Origin: Skermanella stibiiresistens SB22
Lineage (GTDB): Bacteria > Pseudomonadota > Alphaproteobacteria > Azospirillales > Azospirillaceae
DNA: 64,000 nucleotides
Assembly (NCBI RefSeq): GCF_000576635.1
Contig: NZ_AVFL01000013.1
Coordinates: forward strand, 1-64,000
Direction: 5' to 3'
In this document: piece after piece, positions 43,646-52,425 of the stretch
Layout of the letters: each line of letters starts with the position of its first letter
Numbering within the stretch: the stretch's first letter is position 1
Translations under genes and position numbers: made by a program
The notes under the pieces: generated by a model
Seen by the model: only the letters and a program-made list of their open reading frames with translations
Databases searched by the model: none
Told to the model about the DNA's origin: nothing

Positions 43646-44617
43646 TCAGGCGCTCTCGCGCCTTTGCTGCTCCGCCGCATCCGCCATCCGCTGGTCGGCG
43701 TCGACCGGGCTGGCCGCCTCTCCCTGCGCCGGGATCAGCATCCTCAGCCCGCCGGCCAGCATCCGGTAGCGCAGCGGCGCCTCCATGCGGTGGACCTCGC
43801 CGTCGTTGGCGACCTTCAAGGTCCGGCGCCGGCTCTTGACGGTGAACTCGGTCAGGCTCATCACCTCCAGCTCGGCGTCGCGCTGCCAGGTGCCCAGGAC
43901 CAGCGCCACCATCATCTTCGCCATCTTGAACGGCTGGCGGTGCTTGGCGACGTAGAGCGCCAGCTTGCCAGTGTCCAACCGCGAGCGCTTCAGGAAGCTG
44001 CCGAACCCCTCGTCATAGGGGTTGTTGGCGACGGCCAGGATCGGCGTGGTCAGGCGCCTCGTGCCCTCCTCGGTCTGCAAGCGGACCCGCAGCAAGGGGT
44101 ACTGCTTCAGCGCCCTGCACATGGCGATCGCCATGGCCGGCCATTTGCTGAGGCCGCGCTCCTCGCGGACCTCCTCGCGCTCCTGCACCATCATCGGGTA
44201 GAGGCCCAGAACCGAGTGGTTGAGGAAGACGGTGCCGTTGACGTCGCCGATGTCCATCGGCTTGATCCGGCCACGCGCCAGCAGCGGCACCGCCTCCCGG
44301 ATGTCCAGCGGAATGCCGAGATCCTTGGCGTAGAGGTTGAGCGTGCCGAGCGGCAGGATGCCTAGGGCCTTGTCGGTTCCCATCAGCTTGCCGGCGGCGG
44401 TCGCCACCGTCCCGTCGCCGCCGCCGACCACGACCACGTCGGCGTCGGACGCGACCGCCTTGTCGATCGCCGCGACGATCTCCGGTCCCGACGCCGCCGT
44501 GACCGTGGCGGTGTGCCCGGCCTCTTCGAACAGACGCTTGACCTCGCCGACCGATTCTTCGATCGGCTTGCCCACCAGCGAACCGGCGGCGCCATTGAGG
44601 ACGACAGACACTTTCAT
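43646..44617 (-). CDS. Diacylglycerol/sphingosine kinase-family lipid kinase
   Basis: A 323-residue protein with the DAGK catalytic-domain pattern: nucleotide-binding VVVVGGGDGTVATAAGKLMGTDKALGILPLGTLNLYAKDLGIP, then the beta-rich domain with ISDV-like MDIGDVNGTVFLNHSVLGLYP. It phosphorylates a lipid hydroxyl such as diacylglycerol. The C-terminal ~25 residues are polar and unlike the family. The upstream 220 bases hold a divergent gene's promoter and a hairpin (CCCTGGT...ACCAGGG, 44659-44683). Confidence 0.88.
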   Translation of the reverse strand: MKVSVVLNGAAGSLVGKPIEESVGEVKRLFEEAGHTATVTAASGPEIVAAIDKAVASDADVVVVGGGDGTVATAAGKLMGTDKALGILPLGTLNLYAKDLGIPLDIREAVPLLARGRIKPMDIGDVNGTVFLNHSVLGLYPMMVQEREEVREERGLSKWPAMAIAMCRALKQYPLLRVRLQTEEGTRRLTTPILAVANNPYDEGFGSFLKRSRLDTGKLALYVAKHRQPFKMAKMMVALVLGTWQRDAELEVMSLTEFTVKSRRRTLKVANDGEVHRMEAPLRYRMLAGGLRMLIPAQGEAASPVDADQRMADAAEQQRRESA

Positions 44618-44773
44618 GGGACGGGTTCCACTCCGGAACGGCGGTGAACGGGGATGAGCCCTGGTCTGGGGTCAACACCAGGGGCCGTGCCGATGTTCCC
44701 CACGGCGGCGCTCCGGCGCCACGCGCGTTCCCCCGCGCATCCCCGCTCCGCGTGACGCCGCGATCAGGTTCGA

Positions 44774-44801
44774 TTGACAGCGACTCCGGCGCCCCTATCA
44801 T
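44774..44801 (+). promoter_or_regulatory. Predicted sigma-70 promoter of the valine catabolic operon
   Basis: TTGACA (44774-44779), a 16-base spacer, then TATCAT (44796-44801). Transcription would start near 44808, about 31 bases before the isobutyryl-CoA dehydrogenase ATG. Confidence 0.6.
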
Positions 44802-44838
44802 CCACTTTCGATAAGAACCGGGAGGAAAGCGAGACGCC

Positions 44839-45978
44839 ATGGATTTCGACCTGTCAGAGGACCAGCGCGCGTTCCAGGAGACCGCCCGCGGCTTCGCCAC
44901 CGAACACATGGCGCCGCACGCCGGCGACTGGGACGAGAACCAGATCTTCCCGGTCGACACCCTGCGCCACGCCGCCGAGCTGGGCTTCGCCGGCATCTAC
45001 TGCCGCGACGATTTCGGGGGCTCGGGCTTGTCCAGGCTGGACGCAGCCGTGATCTTCGAGGAATTGGCCGCCGGCTGCGTCTCGACCGCGGCGTATCTGT
45101 CAATCCACAACATGGCGTCGTGGATGATCGACACGTTCGGCGACGAGGCCCAGCGCGGGCGCTGGCTGCCGCGCCTGACCTCGATGGAACATTTCGCCAG
45201 CTATTGCCTGACGGAACCGGGAGCGGGATCCGACGCGGCGTCGCTCAAGACGCGGGCGGAGCGCGATGGCGACCACTACGTGCTGAACGGCTCGAAGGCC
45301 TTCATCTCGGGCGGTGGCGTCGCCGACATCTATGTCGTGATGGTCCGTACCGGCGAGCCCGGCCCCAAGGGCATCTCCTGCGTCGTGGTGGAGAAGGGGA
45401 CGCCCGGCCTGTCGTTCGGCAAGAAGGAGCGGAAGCTCGGCTGGAACAGCCAGCCGACCGCCGCGGTGATCTTCGACGACTGCCGGGTGCCGGTCGCCAA
45501 CCGGCTGGGCGCCGAGGGCGACGGCTTCAGGATCGCCATGAAGGGGCTGGACGGTGGCCGGCTCAACATCTCCGCCTGCTCGCTCGGGGGAGCCCGCGCC
45601 TGCCTGGAACTGGCGCGCGACCACATGAACGTCCGCCAGCAGTTCGGCCGCAAGCTGGCCGACTTCCAGGCGCTCCAGTTCCGGCTGGCCGACATGGCGA
45701 CCGAACTGGAGGCGGCGCGGCTGATGGTCCATCGCGGTGCGGCGAAGTTGGATGACGGCGGCTCGGAGGCCACGCTATATTGCGCCATGGCGAAACGCTT
45801 CGCCACGGATGCCGGGTTCAAGATTTGCAACGAAGCCTTGCAGCTTCACGGCGGCTACGGTTACATCAGGGAGTATCCCGTGGAGCGCTATCTCCGCGAT
45901 GTCCGCGTGCATCAGATCCTGGAGGGCACCAACGAGATCATGCGCCTGATCATCGCCCGGCGCCTCCTGTCCGCCTGA
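44839..45978 (+). CDS. Acyl-CoA dehydrogenase, probably isobutyryl-CoA dehydrogenase
   Basis: A 379-residue flavoprotein that oxidises a branched acyl-CoA to an enoyl-CoA (valine breakdown). Family motifs: [68 protein letters not shown], and the catalytic Glu in [13 protein letters not shown]. The specificity is inferred from the two following genes, which act on later valine intermediates. Start has a strong ribosome-binding site (GGGAGGAAAG). Confidence 0.93.
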   Translation: MDFDLSEDQRAFQETARGFATEHMAPHAGDWDENQIFPVDTLRHAAELGFAGIYCRDDFGGSGLSRLDAAVIFEELAAGCVSTAAYLSIHNMASWMIDTFGDEAQRGRWLPRLTSMEHFASYCLTEPGAGSDAASLKTRAERDGDHYVLNGSKAFISGGGVADIYVVMVRTGEPGPKGISCVVVEKGTPGLSFGKKERKLGWNSQPTAAVIFDDCRVPVANRLGAEGDGFRIAMKGLDGGRLNISACSLGGARACLELARDHMNVRQQFGRKLADFQALQFRLADMATELEAARLMVHRGAAKLDDGGSEATLYCAMAKRFATDAGFKICNEALQLHGGYGYIREYPVERYLRDVRVHQILEGTNEIMRLIIARRLLSA

Positions 45979-46060
45979 TCCATCCGACTTTTTCCCTCCG
46001 CCCACTCCCGCGGCGCGTCCCCATCCCACCATCACCATCCACGGCCACGAAACGGACCCC

Positions 46061-47170
46061 ATGACGACCACCGCCCAAGCCTCATCGGGAGCGGCCAGCG
46101 CCCCTGAAATCACGTTCGACCGCCAAGGCCCCCTCGCCATCGTGACGCTCGACCGGCCCAAGGCGCTGAACGCGTTGACCTTGGGCATGATCCGCGAGTT
46201 CGATCCCCGGCTGGCGGAGTGGGCCGCCGATCCCGAGGTCGAGGCCGTGATCGTCCGGGGCGGCGGCGACCGCGCGTTTTGCGCCGGCGGCGATGTCCGG
46301 GCGGTGGCGGAGGCGGGCAAGGCCCTGAGGGAGGGACGCGGCGACGGCGCGTTGACCCGCGACTTCTTCCGCGAGGAATACGTCCTCAACCGGCGCATCC
46401 ATACCCTGTCCAAGCCTTACATCGCGCTGCTCGACGGCATCACCATGGGCGGCGGCGTCGGCTTGTCGGTCCCCGGTTCGCACCGTGTCGTGACGGGCAA
46501 GACCCTGTTCGCCATGCCGGAAACCGGCATTGGCCTGTTCCCCGATGTCGGCGGAAGCTGGTACCTGCCGCGCTGCCCCGGCGAGATCGGGACCTACCTG
46601 GCCCTGACCGGCGCCCGGATGCACGCGGCCGACACCCTATACACCGGGCTCGCCACCCATCATGTGGCGAGCGACCGGATCGCCGGCCTGGTCGAGGCGC
46701 TGGCCGCCGCCGACTGGTCGGGCGGCGCCAACGCCACGGTGGATGGTGTCCTGCAAGGGTTCGCCGAGCCGGCCGGCGAGCCGCCGCTCGCGTCCCGGCG
46801 CGACGCGATCGACCGCTGCTTCGGCTTTGATTCGGTTGAGGAGATTTTGGGCGCCCTGGAAAAGGACGGAACCGATTGGTCGGTCTCCACGTTGGAAAAT
46901 TTAAGTCAGATGTCTCCAACGAGCCTCAAGGTCACCCTGCGGCAAATCAGGCTGGGCGCGAGCCTGTCATTCGATGACGCGATGATCATGGAGTACAGGA
47001 TGAGTCAGGCGTTCATTCAAGGGGACGACTTCTACGAGGGCATCCGCGCCCTCCTGGTCGACAAGGACCGGTCGCCCAAGTGGCGCCCGTCCAGCCTCGG
47101 CCAAGTCGGCGCCGACGATGTGGAGCGGTATTTCGCGCCGCTCGGCGCCCAAGATCTCAGCTTCTCCTGA
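46061..47170 (+). CDS. 3-hydroxyisobutyryl-CoA hydrolase (enoyl-CoA hydratase fold)
   Basis: A 369-residue protein of the crotonase fold, longer than a hydratase (~260), which points to HIBYL-CoA hydrolase of valine catabolism. Visible motifs: LDRPKALNALTLGM, the oxyanion block GGDRAFCAGGDVRAV, DGITMGGGVGLSVPGSHRVVTGKTLFAMPETGIGLFPDVGGSWYLPR, and FEDAMIMEYR-like FDDAMIMEYRMSQAF. It liberates 3-hydroxyisobutyrate, which MmsB then oxidises. It lies 82 bases after the dehydrogenase. Confidence 0.9.
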   Translation: MTTTAQASSGAASAPEITFDRQGPLAIVTLDRPKALNALTLGMIREFDPRLAEWAADPEVEAVIVRGGGDRAFCAGGDVRAVAEAGKALREGRGDGALTRDFFREEYVLNRRIHTLSKPYIALLDGITMGGGVGLSVPGSHRVVTGKTLFAMPETGIGLFPDVGGSWYLPRCPGEIGTYLALTGARMHAADTLYTGLATHHVASDRIAGLVEALAAADWSGGANATVDGVLQGFAEPAGEPPLASRRDAIDRCFGFDSVEEILGALEKDGTDWSVSTLENLSQMSPTSLKVTLRQIRLGASLSFDDAMIMEYRMSQAFIQGDDFYEGIRALLVDKDRSPKWRPSSLGQVGADDVERYFAPLGAQDLSFS

Positions 47171-47226
47171 AATCCTCGACATAATGGAAAACAGCCAAAG
47201 AACACGATCCGGGGGAGACATCTGAG

Positions 47227-48162
47227 ATGGCGAGCGTTGCTTTCATCGGTCTCGGCAACATGGGATTGCCGATGGCCCTCAATCTGGTCAAGGCGGGCCA
47301 CGAGGTCACCGGGTTCGACGTCTCGGCGTCCAACCTGGACGGTCTCACCAGCGCTGGCGGCAAGTCCGCCGCCAGCGCCGGAGCGGCGGTGGCGGCGGCG
47401 GATGTCGTCATCACCATGCTGCCGGCCGGCCACCATGTCCGGCAGGTCTACCTGGGCGGGACTGGGGGCGGGACTGGGGGCGGGGCCGGGGGCGGTCAGG
47501 ATGGAGGGGGCGTGCTCGCCTCCGCCAAGCCCGGCGCCCTGCTGATCGATTGCTCGACGATCGACGTGGACAGCGCGCGGGCGGTGGCCTCCGCCGCGGC
47601 GGATGCCGGGTTCGCCATGCTCGACGCGCCGGTGTCGGGCGGGACCGGTGGCGCCGCGGCCGGCACGCTGACCTTCATGGTCGGCGGTCCGGAGGAGGCT
47701 TTCGCCAGGGCCGAGCCCTATTTGGCCCTGATGGGCAAGGCCGTGATCCACGCGGGCGGCCCAGGCACCGGCCAAGCCGCCAAGATCTGCAACAACATGG
47801 TCCTGGGCATCTCGATGATCGCCGTGGGCGAAGCTTTCGTCCTCGCCGAAAAGCTGGGCTTGGACCACCAGAAATTGTTTGATATCAGTTCTAAATCATC
47901 CGGACAGTGTTGGTCCCTCACGACCTACTGCCCGGTGCCTGGACCCGTACCAACCTCACCCGCCAACCGGGACTACCAGCCGGGTTTCACGGCGGAGATG
48001 ATGCTGAAGGATCTGAAGCTTGCGCAGCAGGCGGCGAGTAATTCCGGGGCGGCGACGCCTTTGGGTGCCGAAGCGGCGGCGCTCTATACGGTTTTCGCCA
48101 ATAACGGCAGTGGCAAGCTGGATTTTTCCGCGATTATCAAGATGCTTCGTGGAACGTGTTGA
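47227..48162 (+). CDS. mmsB: 3-hydroxyisobutyrate dehydrogenase with Gly-rich insertion
   Basis: A 311-residue NAD-dependent dehydrogenase that turns 3-hydroxyisobutyrate into methylmalonate semialdehyde. The Rossmann start is MASVAFIGLGNMGLPMALNLVKAGHEVTGFD, followed by LIDCSTIDVDSARAVA, APVSGGTGGAAAGTLTFMVGG and the Lys of GTGQAAKICNNMVLG. Between VRQVYLG and VLASAKPGAL, where homologues have a short loop, about 19 residues of Gly-rich repeat are inserted (coded near 47455-47511). The ribosome-binding site is GGGGGAGA. The frame is intact through the insertion. Confidence 0.94.
   Translation: MASVAFIGLGNMGLPMALNLVKAGHEVTGFDVSASNLDGLTSAGGKSAASAGAAVAAADVVITMLPAGHHVRQVYLGGTGGGTGGGAGGGQDGGGVLASAKPGALLIDCSTIDVDSARAVASAAADAGFAMLDAPVSGGTGGAAAGTLTFMVGGPEEAFARAEPYLALMGKAVIHAGGPGTGQAAKICNNMVLGISMIAVGEAFVLAEKLGLDHQKLFDISSKSSGQCWSLTTYCPVPGPVPTSPANRDYQPGFTAEMMLKDLKLAQQAASNSGAATPLGAEAAALYTVFANNGSGKLDFSAIIKMLRGTC
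47454..47495. repeat. 12-nt tandem repeats inside mmsB, very G-rich
   Basis: Three copies of GGGCGGGACTGG (47454-47465, 47466-47477, and a variant at 47478-47489) plus a partial copy. They code for a Gly-Gly-Thr-Gly repeat. The coding strand has at least seven runs of three or more G, so it could form a G-quadruplex. Confidence 0.85.
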
Positions 48163-48224
48163 GTTAACGTATTACTAGAAAGGCGCCGGAGTCCTTGACC
48201 TTGATGGACTTCGGAACCGGGAGA

Positions 48225-48710
48225 ATGGAGAAAGCCGTGCGACAGCCCTACTATGACAGCATCCTCCTGATCGAGCGTCTGCATCGACACTTTCTGGAGG
48301 TGCTGAAGACCGAATTGGATCGTTTGGGAATCCAGGACATCAACAACGTCCAGAGCCTGATCCTCTACAACATCGGTGACGATGAGCTGACCGTCGGCGA
48401 GTTGACCGCGCGCGGCTACTATCTTGGCTCGAACGTGTCCTACAACGTCAAGAAGATGGTCGAGAACGGCTATCTGGGCCAGGAACGGTCGCCTCACGAC
48501 CGCCGCTCGGTCCGGGTCCGCCTGTCCGACAAGGGGCTCGATCTGCGCGACAAGATCAGCAACATGTTCGAGCGTCAGATCAAGGCGCTGGACAAGGCCG
48601 GTCTAGCCGACGAGGAGCTGATCAAGGCCAACGAGACCATGCGCAAGCTCGAGCGCTTCTGGTCGTCGTCCCTCGACTACAGCGGCTTCCCGGTCACCTC
48701 CGCCGCCTGA
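48225..48710 (+). CDS. ldtR: MarR-family regulator, LdtR-like
   Basis: A 161-residue winged-helix regulator. MEKAVRQPYYDSILLIERLHRHFLEVLKTELDRLGIQDINNVQSLILYNIG, GELTARGYYLGSNVSYNVKKMVENGYL and ERSPHDRRSVRVRLSDKG match the LdtR group known from Liberibacter and Rhizobiales, which regulates an L,D-transpeptidase and osmotic or envelope functions. The start at 48225 is preferred to the one at 48195 because the added residues do not align with the family. No L,D-transpeptidase gene is in the window. Confidence 0.85.
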   Translation: MEKAVRQPYYDSILLIERLHRHFLEVLKTELDRLGIQDINNVQSLILYNIGDDELTVGELTARGYYLGSNVSYNVKKMVENGYLGQERSPHDRRSVRVRLSDKGLDLRDKISNMFERQIKALDKAGLADEELIKANETMRKLERFWSSSLDYSGFPVTSAA

Positions 48711-48846
48711 GGCGGCGAAGGGGGGACCAGAAGCGTCGCCATCGCGGCCCGGCGTGCAGCTGGTCCCAGAGCGGTGTTGGGCGTCAACCCAACACCGTCC
48801 AGTCCGCGCATTTCCCCGCTGGGAAGAAATCCCAGGGGAACCGGTC

Positions 48847-50115
48847 TCAGCCGAACGCCTGCAAGCCGGTCTGCGCCCGGCCGAGGATCAGCGCGTGGAT
48901 GTCGTGCGTTCCCTCATAGGTGTTGACGGCCTCCAGGTTCATGACGTGGCGGATCACGTGGTATTCGTCCGAGATCCCGTTGCCGCCCAGCATGTCGCGG
49001 GCGACGCGGGCGATGTCGAGCGACTTGCCGCAGTTGTTCCGCTTCATCAGGCTGATCGCCTCCGGCGGTGCCCGATGCTCGTCCTTGAGCCGGCCGAGCC
49101 GCAGCGCGCCGTGCAGCCCCAGCGTGATCTCGGTCTGCATGTCGGCCAGCTTCTTCTGGATGAGTTGGGTCGCCGCCAGCGGCTTGCCGAACATCTTGCG
49201 GTCCATGGTGTACTGCCGGGCCTGATGCCAGCAGAACTCCGCCGCTCCCATCGCCCCCCATGAGATGCCGTAGCGGGCGTTGTTGAGGCAGCCGAACGGC
49301 CCCTTCAGCCCCTTGACGTTGGGCAGCAGGTTGTCGTCGGGCACGAACACGTCATCCATTGCGATGCCGCCGGTGATCGAGGCGCGCAGGCTGAACTTGC
49401 CCTCGATCTTGGGCGCGGTCAGCCCCTTCATGCCCTTTTCCAGCACGAAGCCCCGGATCTCGCCCGCGTCGTCCTTGGCCCAGACGACGAAGACGTCGGC
49501 GATCGGCGAGTTGGTGATCCACTGCTTGGAGCCGCTGATCGACCAGCCGCCGTCGACCTTGCGCGCCCGCGTCTTCATGCCGCCCGGATCGGAACCGGCG
49601 TCCGGTTCGGTCAGGCCGAAGCAGCCGACCCATTCGCCGGTCGCCAGCTTGGGCAGGTACTTCTGGCGCTGTTCCTCCGTCCCATAGGCGTGGATCGGGT
49701 GCATCACCAGCGACGACTGGACCGACATGGCGGAACGGTAGCCGCTGTCGACCCGCTCGACCTCGCGCGCGATCAGGCCATAGCTGACATAGCCGACGCC
49801 GGCGCAGCCGTAGCCGTCGATAGTCGGGCCGAGCAGGCCCAACTCGCCCATCTCGGTCATGATCTCGCGATCGAAGCGCTCATGCCGGTTCGCTTCCAGC
49901 ACGCGCGGCATCAGCTTGTCCTGGGCATAGGCGCGGGCGCTGTCGCGCACCATCCGCTCCTCCTCGGACAACTCATCCTCCAGCAGCAGCGGATCTTCCC
50001 ACTGGAACGCGGTCTTTTGGGAAACGGCCTCTGGGGTCATGGCTGGCGGCACCGTCATGGCTGCTTCATCACCAGGTGCCGCTTCGGTCGTCGCGACGTT
50101 CGGGTTCGCGGTCAT
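48847..50115 (-). CDS. gcdH: Glutaryl-CoA dehydrogenase-like acyl-CoA dehydrogenase
   Basis: A 422-residue flavoprotein. The C-terminus [23 protein letters not shown] is diagnostic for glutaryl-CoA dehydrogenases, which decarboxylate glutaryl-CoA to crotonyl-CoA in lysine/tryptophan breakdown. Other motifs: [55 protein letters not shown]. The start at 50115 has GGAGAA eight bases upstream; 50166 would add a basic tail. A ~30-residue polar N-terminal stretch precedes the dehydrogenase domain. Confidence 0.92.
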   Translation of the reverse strand: MTANPNVATTEAAPGDEAAMTVPPAMTPEAVSQKTAFQWEDPLLLEDELSEEERMVRDSARAYAQDKLMPRVLEANRHERFDREIMTEMGELGLLGPTIDGYGCAGVGYVSYGLIAREVERVDSGYRSAMSVQSSLVMHPIHAYGTEEQRQKYLPKLATGEWVGCFGLTEPDAGSDPGGMKTRARKVDGGWSISGSKQWITNSPIADVFVVWAKDDAGEIRGFVLEKGMKGLTAPKIEGKFSLRASITGGIAMDDVFVPDDNLLPNVKGLKGPFGCLNNARYGISWGAMGAAEFCWHQARQYTMDRKMFGKPLAATQLIQKKLADMQTEITLGLHGALRLGRLKDEHRAPPEAISLMKRNNCGKSLDIARVARDMLGGNGISDEYHVIRHVMNLEAVNTYEGTHDIHALILGRAQTGLQAFG

Positions 50116-50239
50116 TGTTGATTCTCCGACTCGATTTCCGGGACCGATCCTGGCGTGACGAGCCAAGCGGCACCCGGTCGTTGGACGAATTTACCGGATC
50201 GAAAGGCTTCCGGCACTAAGCACCTGAGTCGATGCCGTC

Positions 50240-50294
50240 GATTACCGGCGGCATGGCCGCCGGACAGGCGATTACCGGTGGCATGGCCGCCGGA
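50240..50294. repeat. Tandem hairpin repeat, 30-nt period, upstream of a small gene
   Basis: Two copies of a 25-nt sequence (50240-50264 and 50270-50294), 30 bases apart, with one mismatch. Each contains an inverted repeat: the first is CCGGCGGC-atg-GCCGCCGG (50245-50263), perfect; the second (50275-50293) has one mismatched pair. They lie immediately before the ribosome-binding site (GGAGG, 50296-50300) of the next gene. Confidence 0.8.
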
Positions 50295-50306
50295 TGGAGG
50301 AACGGG

Positions 50307-50510
50307 ATGGCTAAGCCGCCGGGTCGCGAGGTCCTGCTGGAGTTCCAGCGGGTCGGTTCATACATGAAGGCGACGGCGATGGACCCCGAGACGATGACGG
50401 AGGTCAGCGTGGTCGGCCCGGTCAATCACAGTCAGGAACTGCTTCGCCGCACCGTCATCGCCAAGCTCGAATACGTCCTCGCCCGGAAGGCTGGCGCGCC
50501 ACCACGTTAG
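50307..50510 (+). CDS. Small conserved protein (DUF6898-like)
   Basis: A 67-residue protein, MAKPPGREVLLEFQRVGSYMKATAMDPETMTEVSVVGPVN..., with the shape of a small alphaproteobacterial family annotated DUF6898 as I recall it. It is polar with alternating beta-like strands and a basic helical end (RRTVIAKLEYVLARK). GGAGG sits six bases before the ATG; upstream starts (50232) would run into the hairpin repeats. It is divergent from gcdH. The function is unknown. Confidence 0.65.
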   Translation: MAKPPGREVLLEFQRVGSYMKATAMDPETMTEVSVVGPVNHSQELLRRTVIAKLEYVLARKAGAPPR

Positions 50511-50837
50511 ATGGCACCAGCCGGCATCCCTGGCGGCTGTCGCGAGATCACCTGACGTGCGGCATGACGACACGGGGCAACCGCGGGAAGAGCTGAAAAT
50601 AAAAACGGACAGGTGAACGGAGCATGATGTCCGTTCAACCTGTCCGTTAGTCAGTCCATGCTTGTCGACTTGTCAGAACGCCGGGCTGGCAATTCGTTTC
50701 ATCCCGCTCGTCTGGTCGCTCCACCTGATTTCCGCGTCACTGGCGCGCTTCGCCGCCGGCTCCGTAACCTTGTATCCGGTGACCGGATCCGGCGGGAGGG
50801 AACGCGGCGCCAAGCCGATCGCGGGGAGCGGCGGGGT
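50511..50837. other. Intergenic region between a small gene and mucR, with terminator
   Basis: Holds one clear feature, the terminator at 50604-50648. A plus-strand frame at 50662-50922 has poor composition and overlaps mucR antisense, so it is not taken as a gene. Confidence 0.6.
50604..50648 (-). terminator. Rho-independent terminator of mucR
   Basis: An 18-19-bp stem with one bulged base: AACGGACAGG-TGAACGGA (50604-50621) against TCCGTTC-AACCTGTCCGTT (50630-50648), with an 8-base loop. On the minus strand the stem is followed by TTTTTATTTTC, a proper T tract. It ends a transcript with about 190 bases of 3' untranslated sequence after the mucR stop. Confidence 0.85.
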
Positions 50838-51281
50838 TCAGGACGCCTTGCGTCGGGTCTGCCTGCCGGAGGAACGGCCGAGGCCGATCTTCTTGGCGAA
50901 TTCGGACCGCTGCGCGGCATAGTTCGGCGCCACCATCGGATAGTCCGGCGGCAGGTTCCACTTCGCGCGGTACTCGTCCGGAGTCATCCCATAGGTCGAC
51001 CGCAGGTGCCGCTTCAACATCTTCAGCTTCTTGCCATCTTCCAGGCAAACGATGTATTCGGGCGTCACCGACTTGCGGATTGGCACGGCGGGCTTCTGCG
51101 GCTCGGCCTGAACCTCGCGCGGCTGGCCATTCAGACCAGTCAACGAGGAGAAAACCGTATTGATGACTTCCGGGATTTGGGTCGCGGGAAGCACATTCTT
51201 GCTGACGTAAGCGGATACTATATCCGCCGTCATCCTCAGAATGGCCCCGTCCGGCGCGTCGTGTTCAAGCTGGTCACTCAT
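50838..51281 (-). CDS. mucR: MucR/Ros-family transcriptional regulator lacking zinc ligands
   Basis: A 147-residue regulator. The N-terminal oligomerisation part (MTADIVSAYVSKNVLPATQIPEVINTVFSSL) and the C-terminal DNA-binding part (SVTPEYIVCLEDGKKLKMLKRHLRSTYGMTPDEYRAKWNLPPDYPMVAPNYAAQRSEFAKKIGLG) are both intact. In Ros the zinc ligands are C79, C82, H92 and H97. Here positions are Cys79, Asp82, His92 and Tyr97, so two of four are lost, as in some Mesorhizobium homologues that fold without zinc. MucR proteins silence AT-rich and horizontally acquired DNA and control exopolysaccharide, motility and cell cycle genes. The upstream region is AT-rich, consistent with autoregulation. Confidence 0.93.
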   Translation of the reverse strand: MSDQLEHDAPDGAILRMTADIVSAYVSKNVLPATQIPEVINTVFSSLTGLNGQPREVQAEPQKPAVPIRKSVTPEYIVCLEDGKKLKMLKRHLRSTYGMTPDEYRAKWNLPPDYPMVAPNYAAQRSEFAKKIGLGRSSGRQTRRKAS

Positions 51282-51879
51282 GCCCAGTATCCTGATTATT
51301 CATTGTGTTCGATGCTCTTCAAGTCGCACATGGGGATTTGGGTGTCAATAAAATTTCCGCAAGAGGTTCAAAGGTTATTTTAATTCGGTTATGGATTTCA
51401 TCCACACGGCAAGATTGGGAACCCATAGATCGGTGGCCAAATTGACAAACCCAGTGGATTGAAGCTATTTTAGTCGTGGCGAAATGGCATTTCAGCGTGG
51501 TTGTCACCCGGCCACTTGCCCATAAATTCAGCCCCGGGACTGAGAACAGGGCTTTTGCTTCAGAGTCGTCGTTTCTCAAGCCGCATGGCCGCCGCGCGCT
51601 GTGCGCATGGCTCAACCCACACTTGCGTCCCGCGCGGATCTGCCCGGACGTCGGGGCCGCTTGGAACGGGGTGCGATTCTAGCGCGTCGCTTCGATATCT
51701 GGTAGGGTCCGGCCGGTGACGCCCCCAGGGGGTGCCCCCAGGGTCCCGTCACGGGCTCCGCCGGGGTGCTTCGGGGGCGGGTGGCGAGGTGCCGGTGGTG
51801 GCGTCCCGGCCGCTTCGTCACCAAGATTTGGTCGGGCTCCGAAGGTTGGTTTGGTCCCCTGGAAATGGGTTTTGCTTCG
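51282..51879. other. Long intergenic region, mucR to rpiB
   Basis: The mucR-proximal part (about 51282-51480) is clearly AT-rich and probably carries the mucR promoter and its own binding sites. The rest is GC-rich. Near 51721-51760 lie repeated CCCCC/GGGGG stretches (GCCCCCAGGGGGT and GCCCCCAGGGT) that can fold. Frames in this gap (for example 51319-51615 minus) look non-coding. I cannot identify a known ncRNA here. Confidence 0.5.
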
Positions 51880-52314
51880 ATGTCTCAACAAAAAATCGTC
51901 ATCGCTTCCGATCATGCCGGCTTCGACTTCAAGGCTTCGTTGAAGGAAACGCTCGCCGGCCAAGGATACGAGGTGATCGATCTTGGCGCCCACAACACGG
52001 ATAGCGTCGATTATCCCGATATCGCAGCGGCGCTCGCCGGGGCCATCAAGCAAGGGACCGCCGAGCGTGGTGTCCTGATCTGCGGGACCGGCATCGGCAT
52101 CAGCATCGCCGCCAACCGCCACGCCGGCATCCGCGCCGCGCTGTGCCACGACACGACCGGCGCCCGCCTGTCCCGCCAGCACAACGACGCCAACGTCATC
52201 GTCCTGGGTGCCCGCGTCACCGGCATCGAAGTCGCGAAGGATTGCCTCGCCACCTTCCTCGCCACACCGTTCGAGGGGGGCCGTCACGGCCGCCGCGTCG
52301 ACAAGATGGGCTGA
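51880..52314 (+). CDS. rpiB: Ribose-5-phosphate isomerase B
   Basis: A 144-residue isomerase of the RpiB/LacAB family (ribose 5-phosphate to ribulose 5-phosphate). Motifs: IVIASDHAGFDFKASLKETL, YEVIDLGAHNTDSVDYPDIA, the active-site ICGTGIGISIAANRHAGIRAALCHD, and ARLSRQHNDANVIVLGAR. ATG 51880 (MSQQKIV) matches the family start; an in-frame ATG at 51865 is also possible. Confidence 0.93.
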   Translation: MSQQKIVIASDHAGFDFKASLKETLAGQGYEVIDLGAHNTDSVDYPDIAAALAGAIKQGTAERGVLICGTGIGISIAANRHAGIRAALCHDTTGARLSRQHNDANVIVLGARVTGIEVAKDCLATFLATPFEGGRHGRRVDKMG

Positions 52315-52350
52315 ACCGGCGCCGCGCCGGATCGCTGGAACAAGGCCCAC

Positions 52351-52395
52351 CCAGAGACGAAACGCCCAGAGACGAAACGCCGAGAGACGAAGCTC
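52351..52395. repeat. Three 15-nt tandem repeats in the glyA leader
   Basis: CCAGAGACGAAACGC (52351-52365), an identical copy (52366-52380), and a variant CGAGAGACGAAGCTC (52381-52395). They fill the gap between rpiB and glyA, ending 30 bases before the glyA start. Confidence 0.85.
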
Positions 52396-52425
52396 GGCCG
52401 AGAGAAGACCATAAGGAACCGTGCC

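Noticed and set aside
48195-48224. Upstream start for the LdtR-like regulator
   Set aside because: The extra ten residues do not belong to the family's opening, and MEKAVRQPYYDS at 48225 does.
50662-50922. 86-residue plus-strand frame antisense to the mucR 3' end
   Set aside because: No ribosome-binding site, poor codon bias, and overlap with mucR.
51721-51760. C/G-rich repeated hairpin upstream of rpiB as a structured RNA
   Set aside because: Short runs of C and G fold easily; no known RNA family motif or promoter was recognised.
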